DNA of 64,000 bases from 66-474 sp051961995 (GTDB lineage Bacteria; Pseudomonadota; Gammaproteobacteria; Xanthomonadales; Rhodanobacteraceae): the NCBI GenBank assembly GCA_051961995.1, contig JBQCCR010000040.1, positions 62,001 through 126,000 on the forward strand, in the 5' to 3' direction. Below, piece by piece: positions 1 through 8,306 of the stretch. The notes beneath the pieces are model-generated. The model ran no database searches. It saw only the letters and a program-made list of their open reading frames with translations, and was not told where the DNA came from. Position 1 is the stretch's first letter. Every line of letters starts with the position of its first letter. The position numbers and the translations under genes were made by a program.

Positions 1-143
1 GCGGGGCAAAACGATGAGCGGAACGCGCATCGGGCCACGATTTACCGTGACCCGGCAAACACAGTGCTTGACATGATACAGGTATGTAGCAGAAAACGCG
101 AGTGACGATGATGAGTTAGTGCGAGTTCTTGAACCGGGGGATC
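1..143. other. Window edge, no confident gene
   Basis: No supported gene. One forward frame is open from base 1 to a TGA at 103-105 and could be the last 34 codons of an upstream gene, but the peptide has no recognisable family feature. The rest lies downstream of the leftward cupin gene. Confidence 0.3.
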
Positions 144-461
144 TCAGTATTCAGGTGGCACGTACACGTTGAGCGTCTTGAGCGGCTGCCGGCCGTCGTT
201 GCGCACCTCGTGGTGCTCGCCTTTCTCGACCAACAGCAGTACGCCCGGCCGCAGCGGGTGCGGCTCGCCCTCCACCACCGCCGTGCCGCTGCCCTCGACC
301 ACGTACAGCCACTGGTCGGCATCAGCGTGCCGGTTCTGTGCATCGCCTTCCCGCTCGCCCGGCGCGATCGTCATCACCGCGCCTTGCGCGCGGGCATTGC
401 CAAACGCGACGCGAAAACCCTCCGCAAAATCGAGCGTCCTGCATTTCATCGGCGCCAGCAT
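144..461 (-). CDS. Small single-domain cupin protein
   Basis: A 105-residue protein formed almost entirely of one cupin beta-barrel. Visible features are a His-rich first cupin motif (NRHADADQWLYVVEG) with the usual following glycine turn, and a second motif around the HHEVRNDG stretch near residue 80. Histidines in both motifs could bind a metal. It lies 25 bp downstream of the rhomboid gene on the same strand, so the two probably share a transcript. The substrate cannot be told: small cupins of this size may be sugar-binding, dioxygenase-like or sensory. Family assignment is secure, function is open. Confidence 0.75.
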   Translation of the reverse strand: MLAPMKCRTLDFAEGFRVAFGNARAQGAVMTIAPGEREGDAQNRHADADQWLYVVEGSGTAVVEGEPHPLRPGVLLLVEKGEHHEVRNDGRQPLKTLNVYVPPEY

Positions 462-486
462 GCCGGCGCGAACGCGAACCCGGCGT

Positions 487-1098
487 TTACATGCCGAAAT
501 GCGGATTCCTCAACTGCTCCACGAAGAACACCACCACGCGCGGCTCCATGAACACCGTGAACAGGATGCCGTAGGCCGCGCCCCACATGTGCGCGCTGTG
601 GTTGATCGGGCTCATGCCGCGGTGTTCGCTGTAGATCGAATACGCGACATAGGCAACCGCATAGAGGATCGCCGGCACCGGCAGGAAGAACACGAAGATC
701 ATCGCCCACGGCCGGAACAGGATGAAGGCGAACAGTACCGCCGACACCGCGCCGGAAGCGCCGAGACTGCGGTAATTGGAATCGTTGCGGTGCGTCCACC
801 AGCTCGGCAGGATCGAAACCAGCAACCCGCCAAGGTAGAACCAGGCGAAGCCGAACGCGCCGAGATACTGCGCGTAGAAACCTTCCATCGCGCGGCCGAA
901 AAAGAACAGCGTGATCATGTTGAACAGCAGGTGCTGCCCGTCCGCGTGCACCAGCCCGTAGCTCAGCAGGCGCCAGTATTCGTGTCGGCGCCTGATCGCC
1001 GGCGGCCACAGGATCAGGGCGTCAATCACCCTGGCATTGCTGAACGCGATGAACGAAACGATGCACGTTGCGGCGATCAGCAGAAGGGTTATCAACAT
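487..1098 (-). CDS. Rhomboid family intramembrane serine protease
   Basis: Integral inner-membrane protease of about 203 residues with six hydrophobic segments. The catalytic serine sits in GASGAVSA and the catalytic histidine in HSAHMWGAAYG. The HxxxN-type motif of the family is visible as HLLFNM in an early helix. Rhomboids cut substrate transmembrane helices inside the bilayer; no substrate is suggested by the neighbours. A GTG at 1131 gives 11 extra residues, but I prefer the internal ATG at 1098 because it starts directly at the first hydrophobic segment and the GTG has no visible ribosome-binding site. The cupin gene follows closely. The protein is compact, without extra cytoplasmic domains. 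Confidence 0.87.
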   Translation of the reverse strand: MLITLLLIAATCIVSFIAFSNARVIDALILWPPAIRRRHEYWRLLSYGLVHADGQHLLFNMITLFFFGRAMEGFYAQYLGAFGFAWFYLGGLLVSILPSWWTHRNDSNYRSLGASGAVSAVLFAFILFRPWAMIFVFFLPVPAILYAVAYVAYSIYSEHRGMSPINHSAHMWGAAYGILFTVFMEPRVVVFFVEQLRNPHFGM

Positions 1099-1210
1099 CG
1101 TCCAGATATTCCCGGCAGGCAAACGGCGCACAGTGTCGCATGCACGATCGCTCCGCGCGCGGTGCTATGCTGAAGGTTCTTTTTTGATCGAGAACCACAG
1201 GACAGACCCC

Positions 1211-1612
1211 ATGCAGCATGTCTTGCTCCGCGGCGCATTCTGCGCTGCCCTCACCATTGCCATGACCACGCCCGCGCTGTGCGCGGAAGCAATCAGCTTC
1301 AGCCCCGGCAATCCGTGGTCGCAAACCATCGGCAGCGTCACCAGGAGTTCCAATTACCAGGAATACTCGGTCACCGCCGACGCCGGAAAGACGCTGCAGA
1401 TCAACCTGATCTCGCGCAATCCGAATCTCTATTTCCGCGTGCTGTCCGCCGATTCGCACAAACCCCTGGTGGACACGATGAACGACGGTGCGACCACCTG
1501 GACCACCAAACCGGGATCGGGCGAAACCTTTACCGTGCGCGTGTACCAGGACCCGGCCACCATCGCCAGCGGCGACGTCACCAAATATGCGCTGCAGGTC
1601 GGCATCTACTGA
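1211..1612 (+). CDS. Small exported protein resembling PliG-type lysozyme inhibitors
   Basis: 133-residue protein with a clear cleavable signal peptide (hydrophobic core after HVLLRGAF, cut near ALCAEA). The mature part of about 110 residues is predicted beta-rich: a YQEYSVTADAGKTLQI stretch, a central NPNLYFRVL strand, and a final strand pair ending YALQVGIY. This order (strand-rich start, AxxGKxxxI, LYF, a GxF/GxY-xVRV segment, KYxxxI at the end) resembles, from memory, the g-type lysozyme inhibitor PliG/YcgK of enterobacteria and, more broadly, pre-peptidase C-like beta sandwiches. The gene is divergent from the rhomboid gene. A periplasmic location is well supported; inhibitor function is inference. 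Confidence 0.55.
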   Translation: MQHVLLRGAFCAALTIAMTTPALCAEAISFSPGNPWSQTIGSVTRSSNYQEYSVTADAGKTLQINLISRNPNLYFRVLSADSHKPLVDTMNDGATTWTTKPGSGETFTVRVYQDPATIASGDVTKYALQVGIY

Positions 1613-1625
1613 TCGCGCGCGAAGG

Positions 1626-1650
1626 GCGGACACGGATGTCCGCTCTCATT
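1626..1650. terminator. Possible terminator hairpin between convergent genes
   Basis: A perfect 7-bp stem (GCGGACA/TGTCCGC, 4-base loop, 1626-1643) followed by TCTCATTTG lies between the ends of the PliG-like gene and thpR. It could serve both convergent genes. The T tract is weak. Confidence 0.4.
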
Positions 1651-2269
1651 TGTCCGGATTGTCCTGCAGGCCCCACCGACCCAGCACTCGGTGCTCGTTT
1701 TTGCCGAGCAGGCTGTGAACCAGCGCGAATTCGCGCACGCGCCAGCCGATCGGGAACACCGATTCCGGCGCGAGCGTACGCTCGTCGTACAACAGGGTGA
1801 CGTGCGGCGTGAAACGCCGCTCGATGTAGCGGCCCAGCCCAGCCACCCGCAGCCGATCGCCCAGCGCGCCCTGCAATGCAAGCAGCGCAGGATTCGAATC
1901 GTCCTTCCCGCCGCGCAGCACGCACGGCCGTTTGCGCGCACGGCCGGCAAAGCTGGCCACGCAATCGAAACTGGCCTCGAACGGCGGCGTGATCAACTTC
2001 GCCGCAGCCTCGCGCGCGGCGGCAATCAGGGACTCCGGCAACCCGGCATGGTCGCCCAGATGATGCAGGGTCACGTGCACGCGATCCGCCCGCAGCGGAT
2101 TCCCGCGCAAGCTGTGCCGTGCGCGGACCGACTGCGCCAGTTCAACGATGCGTTGCGCCGCTTGCGCATCCGGATGCACCGCGAAGAACAGCCGGTCGGA
2201 CTGCGGTGGTGCCGCGAATCCGCCGAGCTCCCCTTGTCGGCCACTTGACCCGGAATGCTGCTGCGCCAT
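1646..2269 (-). CDS. thpR: RNA 2',3'-cyclic phosphodiesterase
   Basis: Member of the 2H phosphoesterase superfamily, 207 residues. It carries the two HxT catalytic motifs at the expected spacing: HVTLHHLGD near residue 65 and HVTLLYDER near residue 155. These enzymes hydrolyse 2',3'-cyclic phosphates, for example on RNA ends, to 2'-phosphates and act in the cytoplasm. An AAGGA ribosome-binding site lies 4-5 bases upstream of the ATG. The first 25 residues are low-complexity and precede the conserved RLFFAV strand, so an internal start is possible. It faces the PliG-like gene and is downstream of a diguanylate cyclase on the same strand, with about 100 bp between. Confidence 0.85.
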   Translation of the reverse strand: MAQQHSGSSGRQGELGGFAAPPQSDRLFFAVHPDAQAAQRIVELAQSVRARHSLRGNPLRADRVHVTLHHLGDHAGLPESLIAAAREAAAKLITPPFEASFDCVASFAGRARKRPCVLRGGKDDSNPALLALQGALGDRLRVAGLGRYIERRFTPHVTLLYDERTLAPESVFPIGWRVREFALVHSLLGKNEHRVLGRWGLQDNPDK

Positions 2270-2368
2270 CCATCCTTTCTATCACGCGAGCCGATGGCGC
2301 GCCCGTCTTCGCTCGACAAACGAAGCCGCTGAGGAAAATGTCCGGCAATGCGCCGGTGCAACGCGCCA

Positions 2369-3451
2369 TCACGCCGCGTTGGCGCCGATTTCCCAGCCGC
2401 AGGCCGAGGCCAACCGGTTGCGACCTTGGGTCTTCGCCTCGTACAACGCGGCGTCGGCCCGGCGAATCCATTCGCGTGCGTGGAGCATGTTCGCGTCTAC
2501 CAGGGCGATGCCGATACTCAGCGTGCAGCGCAGATCTTCGGCCTGCTCGAATGTGGCCGCGTGCACGCTGGCGCGGATACGTTCCGCTATCTGCGCGGCC
2601 ATCGCCGCATTGACGCCGTTCAGCACCACGCCGAACTCATCGCCGCCGTAGCGCCCCGCAATGTCGCCCTCGCGCATGCTGCGGCGGATGATCGCCCCGA
2701 CACGGCCGATCACGTCGTCGCCGACGACGTGGCCGTAGTAATCGTTGATCTGCTTGAAATGATCAATGTCGATCATCAGCAGCGACGCCGGGCGGCCATC
2801 CATGCGGCGGTTCTCCAGCGTGCCGGCAACCGCTTCTTCCCAGTGCGCGCGATTGAGCAGTTCGCTCAGCCCGTCCATGCGGCCGATATGCGCGAGCAGG
2901 CGGTTCTGCTGGTGCACGCGCCGGTTGAGGCGATTGGCAAGACCGGCGACGGCCAACGGATAAAGCATGGCCAGCGGCAGGCTCGCAAGCAGTTCCTGTG
3001 GATCGGTATCCGGAAGGGGATGGAAGCCGAACACGACAATGACCAGGCCGCAGACCACGGTCTGGACGAGCACGCCGCGAAGAAGCAACCGTCCGCCTCC
3101 GACCCCGACGCAATCCATGGCCAGCAGGGTAATGAGCAATGCGCTCGGCAGCAGGTTGAAATGCATCATCGCGATCCACAGCCCGCCGCCGGCCGAGTCG
3201 ATCAGTATGCTCGTGCGCTCGACGTGCATCGGCGCGGCATGCCGCTGTGCCAGCGCCCGGGCGATATGCGGCCACAACAGTCCGTAGATGACCAGCAGCA
3301 CCCAGGCAACCGGCGGGACGTGATCGCGGTAGAACACCATCGCGATCATCAGAGTCCCGAGCCCCAGCCCGAGGGTGCGCAGAAAGTGCACGCCGGCGAT
3401 GAAGCGCAAGGTTTGTACGCGAAGCGATTGCTGCGGAATGACGGGAGACAC
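2369..3451 (-). CDS. Membrane-anchored diguanylate cyclase
   Basis: 360-residue protein making cyclic di-GMP. The N-terminal half has about six hydrophobic segments (MASE-type sensor, no named subfamily recognised). The C-terminal half is a complete GGDEF domain: RYGGDEFGVVL active-site loop, preceded five residues upstream by the RxxD inhibitory site (REGD), so product feedback is likely. I start it at GTG 3451 because a GAGGAGG ribosome-binding site lies just upstream; the frame is open further upstream to 3682 but that extension is Arg/Cys-rich, lacks domain features and approaches a repeat element. No EAL domain. Signal sensed is unknown. Confidence 0.87.
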   Translation of the reverse strand: MSPVIPQQSLRVQTLRFIAGVHFLRTLGLGLGTLMIAMVFYRDHVPPVAWVLLVIYGLLWPHIARALAQRHAAPMHVERTSILIDSAGGGLWIAMMHFNLLPSALLITLLAMDCVGVGGGRLLLRGVLVQTVVCGLVIVVFGFHPLPDTDPQELLASLPLAMLYPLAVAGLANRLNRRVHQQNRLLAHIGRMDGLSELLNRAHWEEAVAGTLENRRMDGRPASLLMIDIDHFKQINDYYGHVVGDDVIGRVGAIIRRSMREGDIAGRYGGDEFGVVLNGVNAAMAAQIAERIRASVHAATFEQAEDLRCTLSIGIALVDANMLHAREWIRRADAALYEAKTQGRNRLASACGWEIGANAA

Positions 3452-3690
3452 GCTGGCCCCCTCCTCTGGTTTCAGCAGGGAGTGAGCAAACGCAGTGCCA
3501 TGCGCGCGGGCCAGTGTGATGCAGTTAACACTCGCGCACCGCGCGACACACAATGTCACCGGACCACGCACCGCGTTGATCCGTTTCCCATGCGGACGCG
3601 AGCGTACGGACAGGCAGACACGCCGCCGCTTGGACAGAGGGTCGAATTTTGGAGTCGCGCAATGACAGGCCAGCGCAATCACACTGCAGT
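3452..3690. other. Intergenic leader of the diguanylate cyclase gene
   Basis: About 240 bp upstream of the GTG start. It presumably holds the promoter, but I could not identify a confident -35/-10 pair. The only structured item nearby is the repeat element that begins at 3691. Confidence 0.4.
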
Positions 3691-3817
3691 GCTGCCGTCA
3701 TTCCCGCGCAAGCGGGAATCCATGTTGCTCTTCCGTCCTGGCGGGCAGCAAAACCCGACGCCGGAAAATCGAATGGATCCCGGACCGCCGCTGCGCGGCG
3801 TCCGGAATGACGGCAGC
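3691..3817. repeat. 127-bp miniature inverted-repeat element
   Basis: The ends are a perfect 14-bp inverted repeat, GCTGCCGTCATTCC at 3691-3704 and GGAATGACGGCAGC at 3804-3817. Inside are two short hairpins, one at each end: TTCCCGCGCAAGCGGGAA and the GC-rich GGACCGCCGCTGCGCGGCGTCC region. There is no coding capacity. This is the layout of a MITE or large REP-type palindrome. Sequences reading like CATTCCCGCGCAAGCGGGAATC are, from general knowledge, dispersed in many proteobacterial genomes. It lies between the diguanylate cyclase promoter and the methyltransferase 3' end. Confidence 0.8.
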
Positions 3818-3839
3818 TGGGGGCTCGTGGTTTTCCGCG

Positions 3840-4619
3840 TCAACCCTTCGGCTTGCGGAACCGATAGATGAACTGATCGGTGTGCCCGCGGATGGACTTG
3901 TCGAACACCTTGTCGGTGTGCGTGTCCTTCGGATTGCGCAACGCGTCGCTCTGGCCGTCGAACTTGAAGCCGGCGGCTTCCACTTCCTTTTTCACCAGCA
4001 TCGGATCGATCCGGTGCAGCGTATTGGTGTCGCCCGCGCCTGAACCTGCGGGCGCGGCGTGGTCGATCACCACGAAAACGCCGCCCGGCTTCAGGGCATC
4101 GTAGACCTGCTTGTTGAAGCTCTGCATGTCCACCGGCCCCATGAACGGATCGTGGTAGTCGTGGTAGTTCTGCGAAGTGAACACGACGTCCACCTTCTGC
4201 GGCACGCTCAATTGCGCGGCGGGTTCCTTCAGCAGGCTCACGTTCTTGTAATGCGGCGTGGCGGCCAGCGACTGCCAGTTGGCGTAGCTCTTGGCGCTGA
4301 ATTTGTCCATCTCCTTCGGCCACACCGTGTAGACATGTCCATCCGGCCCGACGATCGCACTGAATACGCGGGTCCAGTAGCCGGAGCCGGGAACCAGTTC
4401 CAGCACACGGTCGCCGGGCTTAACGCCCGTGAAGGCCATCACCGCGGCGATCTGGCGGCGCGCATCGTCCTTGCCGTCGGCCGCGCGCGCGGGATCGTTG
4501 ATGGCGGCGGGGGGGTAGGCCGGCGTCGCGGCAGAAGCATCCGGTGCGGGTTGTTGCCGGGCACACGCCACCGTAACCGGGGCGAGCGCGATCAATGCTG
4601 CAAAAACTTGCATACGCAT
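3840..4619 (-). CDS. Exported class I SAM-methyltransferase-fold protein (COG4798 type)
   Basis: 259-residue protein with a signal sequence (MRMQVFAALIALAPVTVACA, lipobox-like end before the cysteine), so it is probably a periplasmic lipoprotein. The body is a class I methyltransferase fold: motif I is RVLELVPGSGYWT (canonical E-x-G-x-G-x-G altered to ELVPGSGYW), followed by VDVVFTSQNYHDYHD and the VYDALKPGGVFVVIDH strand. The ATG at 4619 is supported by AAGGAG six bases upstream. Families with this architecture are usually annotated as predicted methyltransferases, but SAM is not known to be plentiful in the periplasm, so the true ligand is uncertain. It is divergent from the PAS-GAF-GGDEF gene. 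Confidence 0.75.
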   Translation of the reverse strand: MRMQVFAALIALAPVTVACARQQPAPDASAATPAYPPAAINDPARAADGKDDARRQIAAVMAFTGVKPGDRVLELVPGSGYWTRVFSAIVGPDGHVYTVWPKEMDKFSAKSYANWQSLAATPHYKNVSLLKEPAAQLSVPQKVDVVFTSQNYHDYHDPFMGPVDMQSFNKQVYDALKPGGVFVVIDHAAPAGSGAGDTNTLHRIDPMLVKKEVEAAGFKFDGQSDALRNPKDTHTDKVFDKSIRGHTDQFIYRFRKPKG

Positions 4620-4809
4620 GGCAGGCTCCTTGAAACATCCTTGGCGGGAACAACTCCCTCCATTGTGCGCTCGATCGGCGCGCACCGCTCGCGTGACTTC
4701 CGTCACGCTTTCACACCTCACCGGAAAAGTTCACAGTCGGCCACATCAGACTGGCTTTGTACTTGCAACAATGAGCCCAGCATCTCAGTGCGATCGGGCA
4801 CGTTCATCC

Positions 4810-6198
4810 ATGTCGAGCAACGTTTCCACCCTGCCCCGCCACCCTCTTGAATCCACCATCCGGGCCCGCCTTGATCACGTCCTGGACATGCTTGTGGATG
4901 CGGTCTGCGTGGTGGATCCGGGCGGCCATTTCGTTTACGCGAGCGCCGCCTGCGAACGCATCTTCGGCTATACCCCGCAGGAAATGATCGGCAGGCAGAT
5001 GCTGGAAATGATCCACCCCGACGATCGCGCGCGAACCCTCGGGGCGGTCCAGGGGATCATGGGCGGCACGCCCAACCCGAATTTCGAAAACCGCTACATC
5101 CGCAAGGACGGCAGCGTGGTCCACATCATGTGGGCGGCTCGCTGGTCTCCCGACGAGGGCGTGCGCATCGCCGTTGCGCGCGACGTCACGGCACGCAAGC
5201 GCGCTGAAGCCATGCAGGCCGCACTGCTGGCAATCTCCGAAGCCGCGCACACCGCGACTGACCTCAGCGATCTGTTCCAGCGAATCCACGCGATCATCGG
5301 CGGGCTGCTGCCGGCGCGCAATTTCTTCGTTGCGCTGTACGACCACCACCGCGACATCCTGAGCTTCCCGTATTTCGTGGACGAACATGACGCCACGCCG
5401 GCGCCGCGCCCCTTGGGCACCGGCACGCTCAGCGCGGAAGTGATCCGCACGGGCGAGGCGCTGCTGCTGAAGCCGGGCATGCAGGAGCGACTTTCCCCAC
5501 TCGTGCAGACGATCATCGGCAGCGAATCACTGGACTGGCTGGGCGTCCCCCTGACATCGCAGGAGCGCACGCTCGGTGCGCTGGTTGTGCAGAGCTATTC
5601 CGGCGACACCCGCTACACCGAGGAGGACAAGCAACTGCTGCAGTTCGTCTCCGCGCAGGTCGCCACCGCGATCGAGCGCAAGCAGAATGAAACCCGGCTG
5701 CGGCATATCGCCCAGCACGATTCGCTGACCGACCTGCCCAACCGCAAGCTGTTCGACGAACGCCTCAATGCCGCGATCACGCGCGCGGCGCGCGACAACG
5801 AACCGCTGGGCCTGCTCTACATAGATCTGGATCGCTTCAAATGCGTCAACGACACCCTCGGCCACGATGTCGGCGATCGCCTGCTGCACGAGGTCGCTCA
5901 TCGCATCGCCGGTTGCGTGCGCGAAACCGATACGGTCGGTCGAATGGGCGGCGATGAATTCGTGGTGCTGCTGACCGGCATCACCGACTCGCGCCAGGCG
6001 ATGGTCGTTGCGGAAAAAATCCGTGCCGCCATGCAGTGGCCGTTCGAGACGATAGACGGGCCACAGTCCGCCACCGCCAGCATCGGTGTTTCAATGTACC
6101 GCGGTCATGGCGACGCCCAGCAACTGGTGCGTGAAGCGGACAGCGCGATGTACGCGGCCAAGAAGGCCGGCGGCAATCGCTGCTGGACGGTAGGCTGA
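4810..6198 (+). CDS. PAS-GAF-GGDEF diguanylate cyclase
   Basis: About 462 residues, soluble, no membrane segment. Domain order: PAS at roughly residues 20-125 (DAVCVVDPGGHFVYAS... followed by a PAC-like VRIAVARDVTARK), GAF at about 135-290 (including DWLGVPLTSQERTLGAL), then GGDEF at about 300-460 with RMGGDEFVVLL. The RxxD inhibitory site is present (RETD, five residues before GGDEF). It should make c-di-GMP in response to a cytoplasmic small molecule or redox signal. In-frame starts exist at 4618, 4771 and 4810; none has a strong ribosome-binding site. I choose 4810 because the PAS domain follows soon after, but 4771 is almost as plausible. Confidence 0.87.
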   Translation: MSSNVSTLPRHPLESTIRARLDHVLDMLVDAVCVVDPGGHFVYASAACERIFGYTPQEMIGRQMLEMIHPDDRARTLGAVQGIMGGTPNPNFENRYIRKDGSVVHIMWAARWSPDEGVRIAVARDVTARKRAEAMQAALLAISEAAHTATDLSDLFQRIHAIIGGLLPARNFFVALYDHHRDILSFPYFVDEHDATPAPRPLGTGTLSAEVIRTGEALLLKPGMQERLSPLVQTIIGSESLDWLGVPLTSQERTLGALVVQSYSGDTRYTEEDKQLLQFVSAQVATAIERKQNETRLRHIAQHDSLTDLPNRKLFDERLNAAITRAARDNEPLGLLYIDLDRFKCVNDTLGHDVGDRLLHEVAHRIAGCVRETDTVGRMGGDEFVVLLTGITDSRQAMVVAEKIRAAMQWPFETIDGPQSATASIGVSMYRGHGDAQQLVREADSAMYAAKKAGGNRCWTVG

Positions 6199-6316
6199 TG
6201 CAGAATCAGTGCAATCATCCCTGATTGCTGCTCGATGGATCCCTTCGCGACGAATCAGCGCCGGCGACATTGAAGTCCCGAAGCGGCCCTGGCCGCACTT
6301 GCATGAGAGCGCACTC

Positions 6317-7636
6317 TCACGGGGCTCCCGCGCGCGAATACACCCGCCCGTTCTTCACCACGAAATCTATGTGCGTGGTGTTGCGGATGTCGCGCGACGG
6401 ATCGGCATCCAGCACCACCAGATCGGCAAGCTTGCCGGGCGTGATGGTGCCGCGCTGCGCGGATTGCCCGAGCGCCATCGCGCCGACTTGCGTGGCCGCC
6501 TCGATCGCCTGCACCGGCGTGAAGCCGCAGTGCTCGACCAGCAGTGCCATCTCCTGATGCACCGTCGGCAGGGCATGCAAGTCCGGTCCGTTGTCGGTGA
6601 ACGGCAGGCCGGCGTCATCGGTCCCGGCATCCACCAGCACACCGCGCCGGTGCGCGAGCTTCGTCACCGCATAGCTCCACGGCATGATGCCGGCACCCAC
6701 GTCCTGCGGGTGACGTTCGGCTTCATCCTTGAACACCAGCAGCGTGGCGTCCAGCACCGTGCCATGCTTCTTCATGGCGTCGAACAGCTCGAGGATCTGT
6801 GGCGCATCCGGCTCGATGTGCCCGAAATCGCCGTGCGCGCGCATCCTGTAATCGTCCGGCACCTGCGGCGACGCTTCCCAGACCAGGTACGGGCTGTGCG
6901 AAATCGTATCCACGCCGGCCGACACGGCATCGCCCGGCCTGGCCGGAAAGATCGTCGCGTGCGTCCATACGCGCAAACCCTGCCGGTGCGCCTCGGCGGT
7001 GATCGCCGCGACCAGTGAAGCCGGCAGATTGGCGTACAACTTCAGCGCAGTCGCGCCGGTGCCTTTCGCTTCGGCCACCGCGAGCGGCAGATCCGTATCG
7101 GCGGTGATCGCCTGCATCCATGGCGCGAAGCCGAGCGGTTCGCCTTTGGACGCATCCTGTGCGCGAGAGTCCTCGGCGAAGAAACTCGGCCCGGCCATCA
7201 GCGCGACATAAAAAATGTCGGGCGACTCGAATTCGTCGGAATTGGCCTGCTCGGCAAGGTATTGCAGAAGGCGATCGTCGCCGGCCATGTCGCGCAGCCC
7301 GGTGACACCACCCAGCAACAGCGCGCGGAGATGCTCGCGGTAATGCGTGATGTCCGGCGCCGCCCCGGTCAGGTGCACGTGCGCGTCGATCAAGCCGGGA
7401 ATCACGGTGCGGCCGGCGAGGTCGCGCACCTGCGCATCCTTCGGATCGGGCTTGCTGCCGGCCGGATAAACATCGGTGATGCGATCGCCGGAGATCGCGA
7501 TCGTCATGTCCTTCTGCAGCAGGGAACCGGTGCCGTCGATCAGACCGACGTGGGTCAGCAGCAGCGGCTTCGGCGCAGCGGCGAACGCCGGCAGCGCCAG
7601 CAGGCACGACCACAACAGCAAGGCGAGACGTTTCAT
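6317..7636 (-). CDS. Exported imidazolonepropionase-like amidohydrolase
   Basis: 439 residues with a signal peptide (LALLLWSCLLALPAFAAA). It is a binuclear metal-dependent amidohydrolase: N-terminal beta domain (VGLIDGTGSLLQKDMTIAISGDRI), the HxH motif in IDAHVHLTG, a bridging lysine in ALKLY, histidines in VWTHATIF and DTISHSPYL, and the final aspartate in DAGTDDAG. A C-terminal beta segment (GTITPGKLADLVVLDADP) completes the composite domain. Related exported enzymes are prolidase-like or imidazolonepropionase-like; the substrate cannot be read from sequence. A second amidohydrolase of the same superfamily is at 17169-18680. The gene stands alone between the PAS-GAF-GGDEF gene and the SRPBCC/ArsR pair. 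Confidence 0.87.
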   Translation of the reverse strand: MKRLALLLWSCLLALPAFAAAPKPLLLTHVGLIDGTGSLLQKDMTIAISGDRITDVYPAGSKPDPKDAQVRDLAGRTVIPGLIDAHVHLTGAAPDITHYREHLRALLLGGVTGLRDMAGDDRLLQYLAEQANSDEFESPDIFYVALMAGPSFFAEDSRAQDASKGEPLGFAPWMQAITADTDLPLAVAEAKGTGATALKLYANLPASLVAAITAEAHRQGLRVWTHATIFPARPGDAVSAGVDTISHSPYLVWEASPQVPDDYRMRAHGDFGHIEPDAPQILELFDAMKKHGTVLDATLLVFKDEAERHPQDVGAGIMPWSYAVTKLAHRRGVLVDAGTDDAGLPFTDNGPDLHALPTVHQEMALLVEHCGFTPVQAIEAATQVGAMALGQSAQRGTITPGKLADLVVLDADPSRDIRNTTHIDFVVKNGRVYSRAGAP

Positions 7637-7709
7637 CGAAGCCTTTCCCCGAAAGACCCGTCAAGCATAGAAGAAATACCGTCAGCCCCGGATGGCACGG
7701 AAGTCATGC

Positions 7710-7767
7710 GCAACCATGCGGTTGCATTTCAATCCCGGCCCGGCTAATCTGCAACCAGTCAGTTGCA
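7710..7767 (+). promoter_or_regulatory. Two near-identical palindromic operator candidates
   Basis: Two 21-base copies starting GCAACC and ending GTTGCATTTC differ at only three positions. Each holds a palindrome: GCAACC-ATGC-GGTTGC at 7710-7725 and TGCAAC-CAGTCA-GTTGCA at 7750-7767. Their centres are about 41 bp apart, close to four helical turns. They sit directly upstream of the SRPBCC gene, whose downstream partner is an ArsR-type repressor, so autoregulation is the natural reading. Confidence 0.65.
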
Positions 7768-7792
7768 TTTCTGCGCGACGTGAGGAGAGCAC

Positions 7793-8293
7793 ATGGCCGG
7801 CAGCACCGATCGGATCGAAAAGCAGGTTCACCTCAGGGTGCCCCGCGAGCGCGTGTGGCAGGCGCTGAGCGACTCCAGCCGCTTCGGCACCTGGTTCGGC
7901 GTGGATTTCGACGGCCCATTTGTCGAAGGTGAAAAGCTCACCGGCAGGATCGCGCCGACCAAAGTGGACCCGGAAATCGCCGCGATGCAGAAACCCCACG
8001 AAGGCACACCGTTCGAATGGCGGATCGAGAAGATCGAACCGATGCGGCGCATCGCCTTCCGCTGGCATCCGTTCGGCATCGACAAGAGCATGGATTATTC
8101 CAGCGAGCCGATGACGCTGATCGTGTTCGAACTGCACGACGCGCCCGGCGGCATCCTGCTGACCGTCACCGAGTCCGGCTTCGACCGCCTCCCGCCGGAA
8201 CGCCGCACCAAGGCCTTCGCTGCCAACGAAGGCGGCTGGACACACCAGATGAAGCTGATCGAGAAATATCTCGCCTCGCCCGACTACATCTGA
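7793..8293 (+). CDS. SRPBCC (AHSA1/START-like) domain protein
   Basis: 166-residue single-domain protein of the AHSA1 group. It opens with the typical strand IEKQVHLRVPRERVWQALSD, has the FGTWFGVDFDGPFVEGEKLTG turn, and ends with the long helix preceded by GGWTHQMKLIEKYL. These proteins form a hydrophobic ligand cavity. A GAGGAGA ribosome-binding site precedes the ATG. It is followed 13 bp later by an ArsR-family regulator; this pairing is very common and the regulator probably controls both genes through the palindromes at 7710-7767. Ligand unknown. Confidence 0.87.
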   Translation: MAGSTDRIEKQVHLRVPRERVWQALSDSSRFGTWFGVDFDGPFVEGEKLTGRIAPTKVDPEIAAMQKPHEGTPFEWRIEKIEPMRRIAFRWHPFGIDKSMDYSSEPMTLIVFELHDAPGGILLTVTESGFDRLPPERRTKAFAANEGGWTHQMKLIEKYLASPDYI

Positions 8294-8306
8294 GCCGTTC
8301 GCGACA

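Noticed and set aside
1..105. Open frame at the left window edge
   Set aside because: Too short to recognise and without family features.
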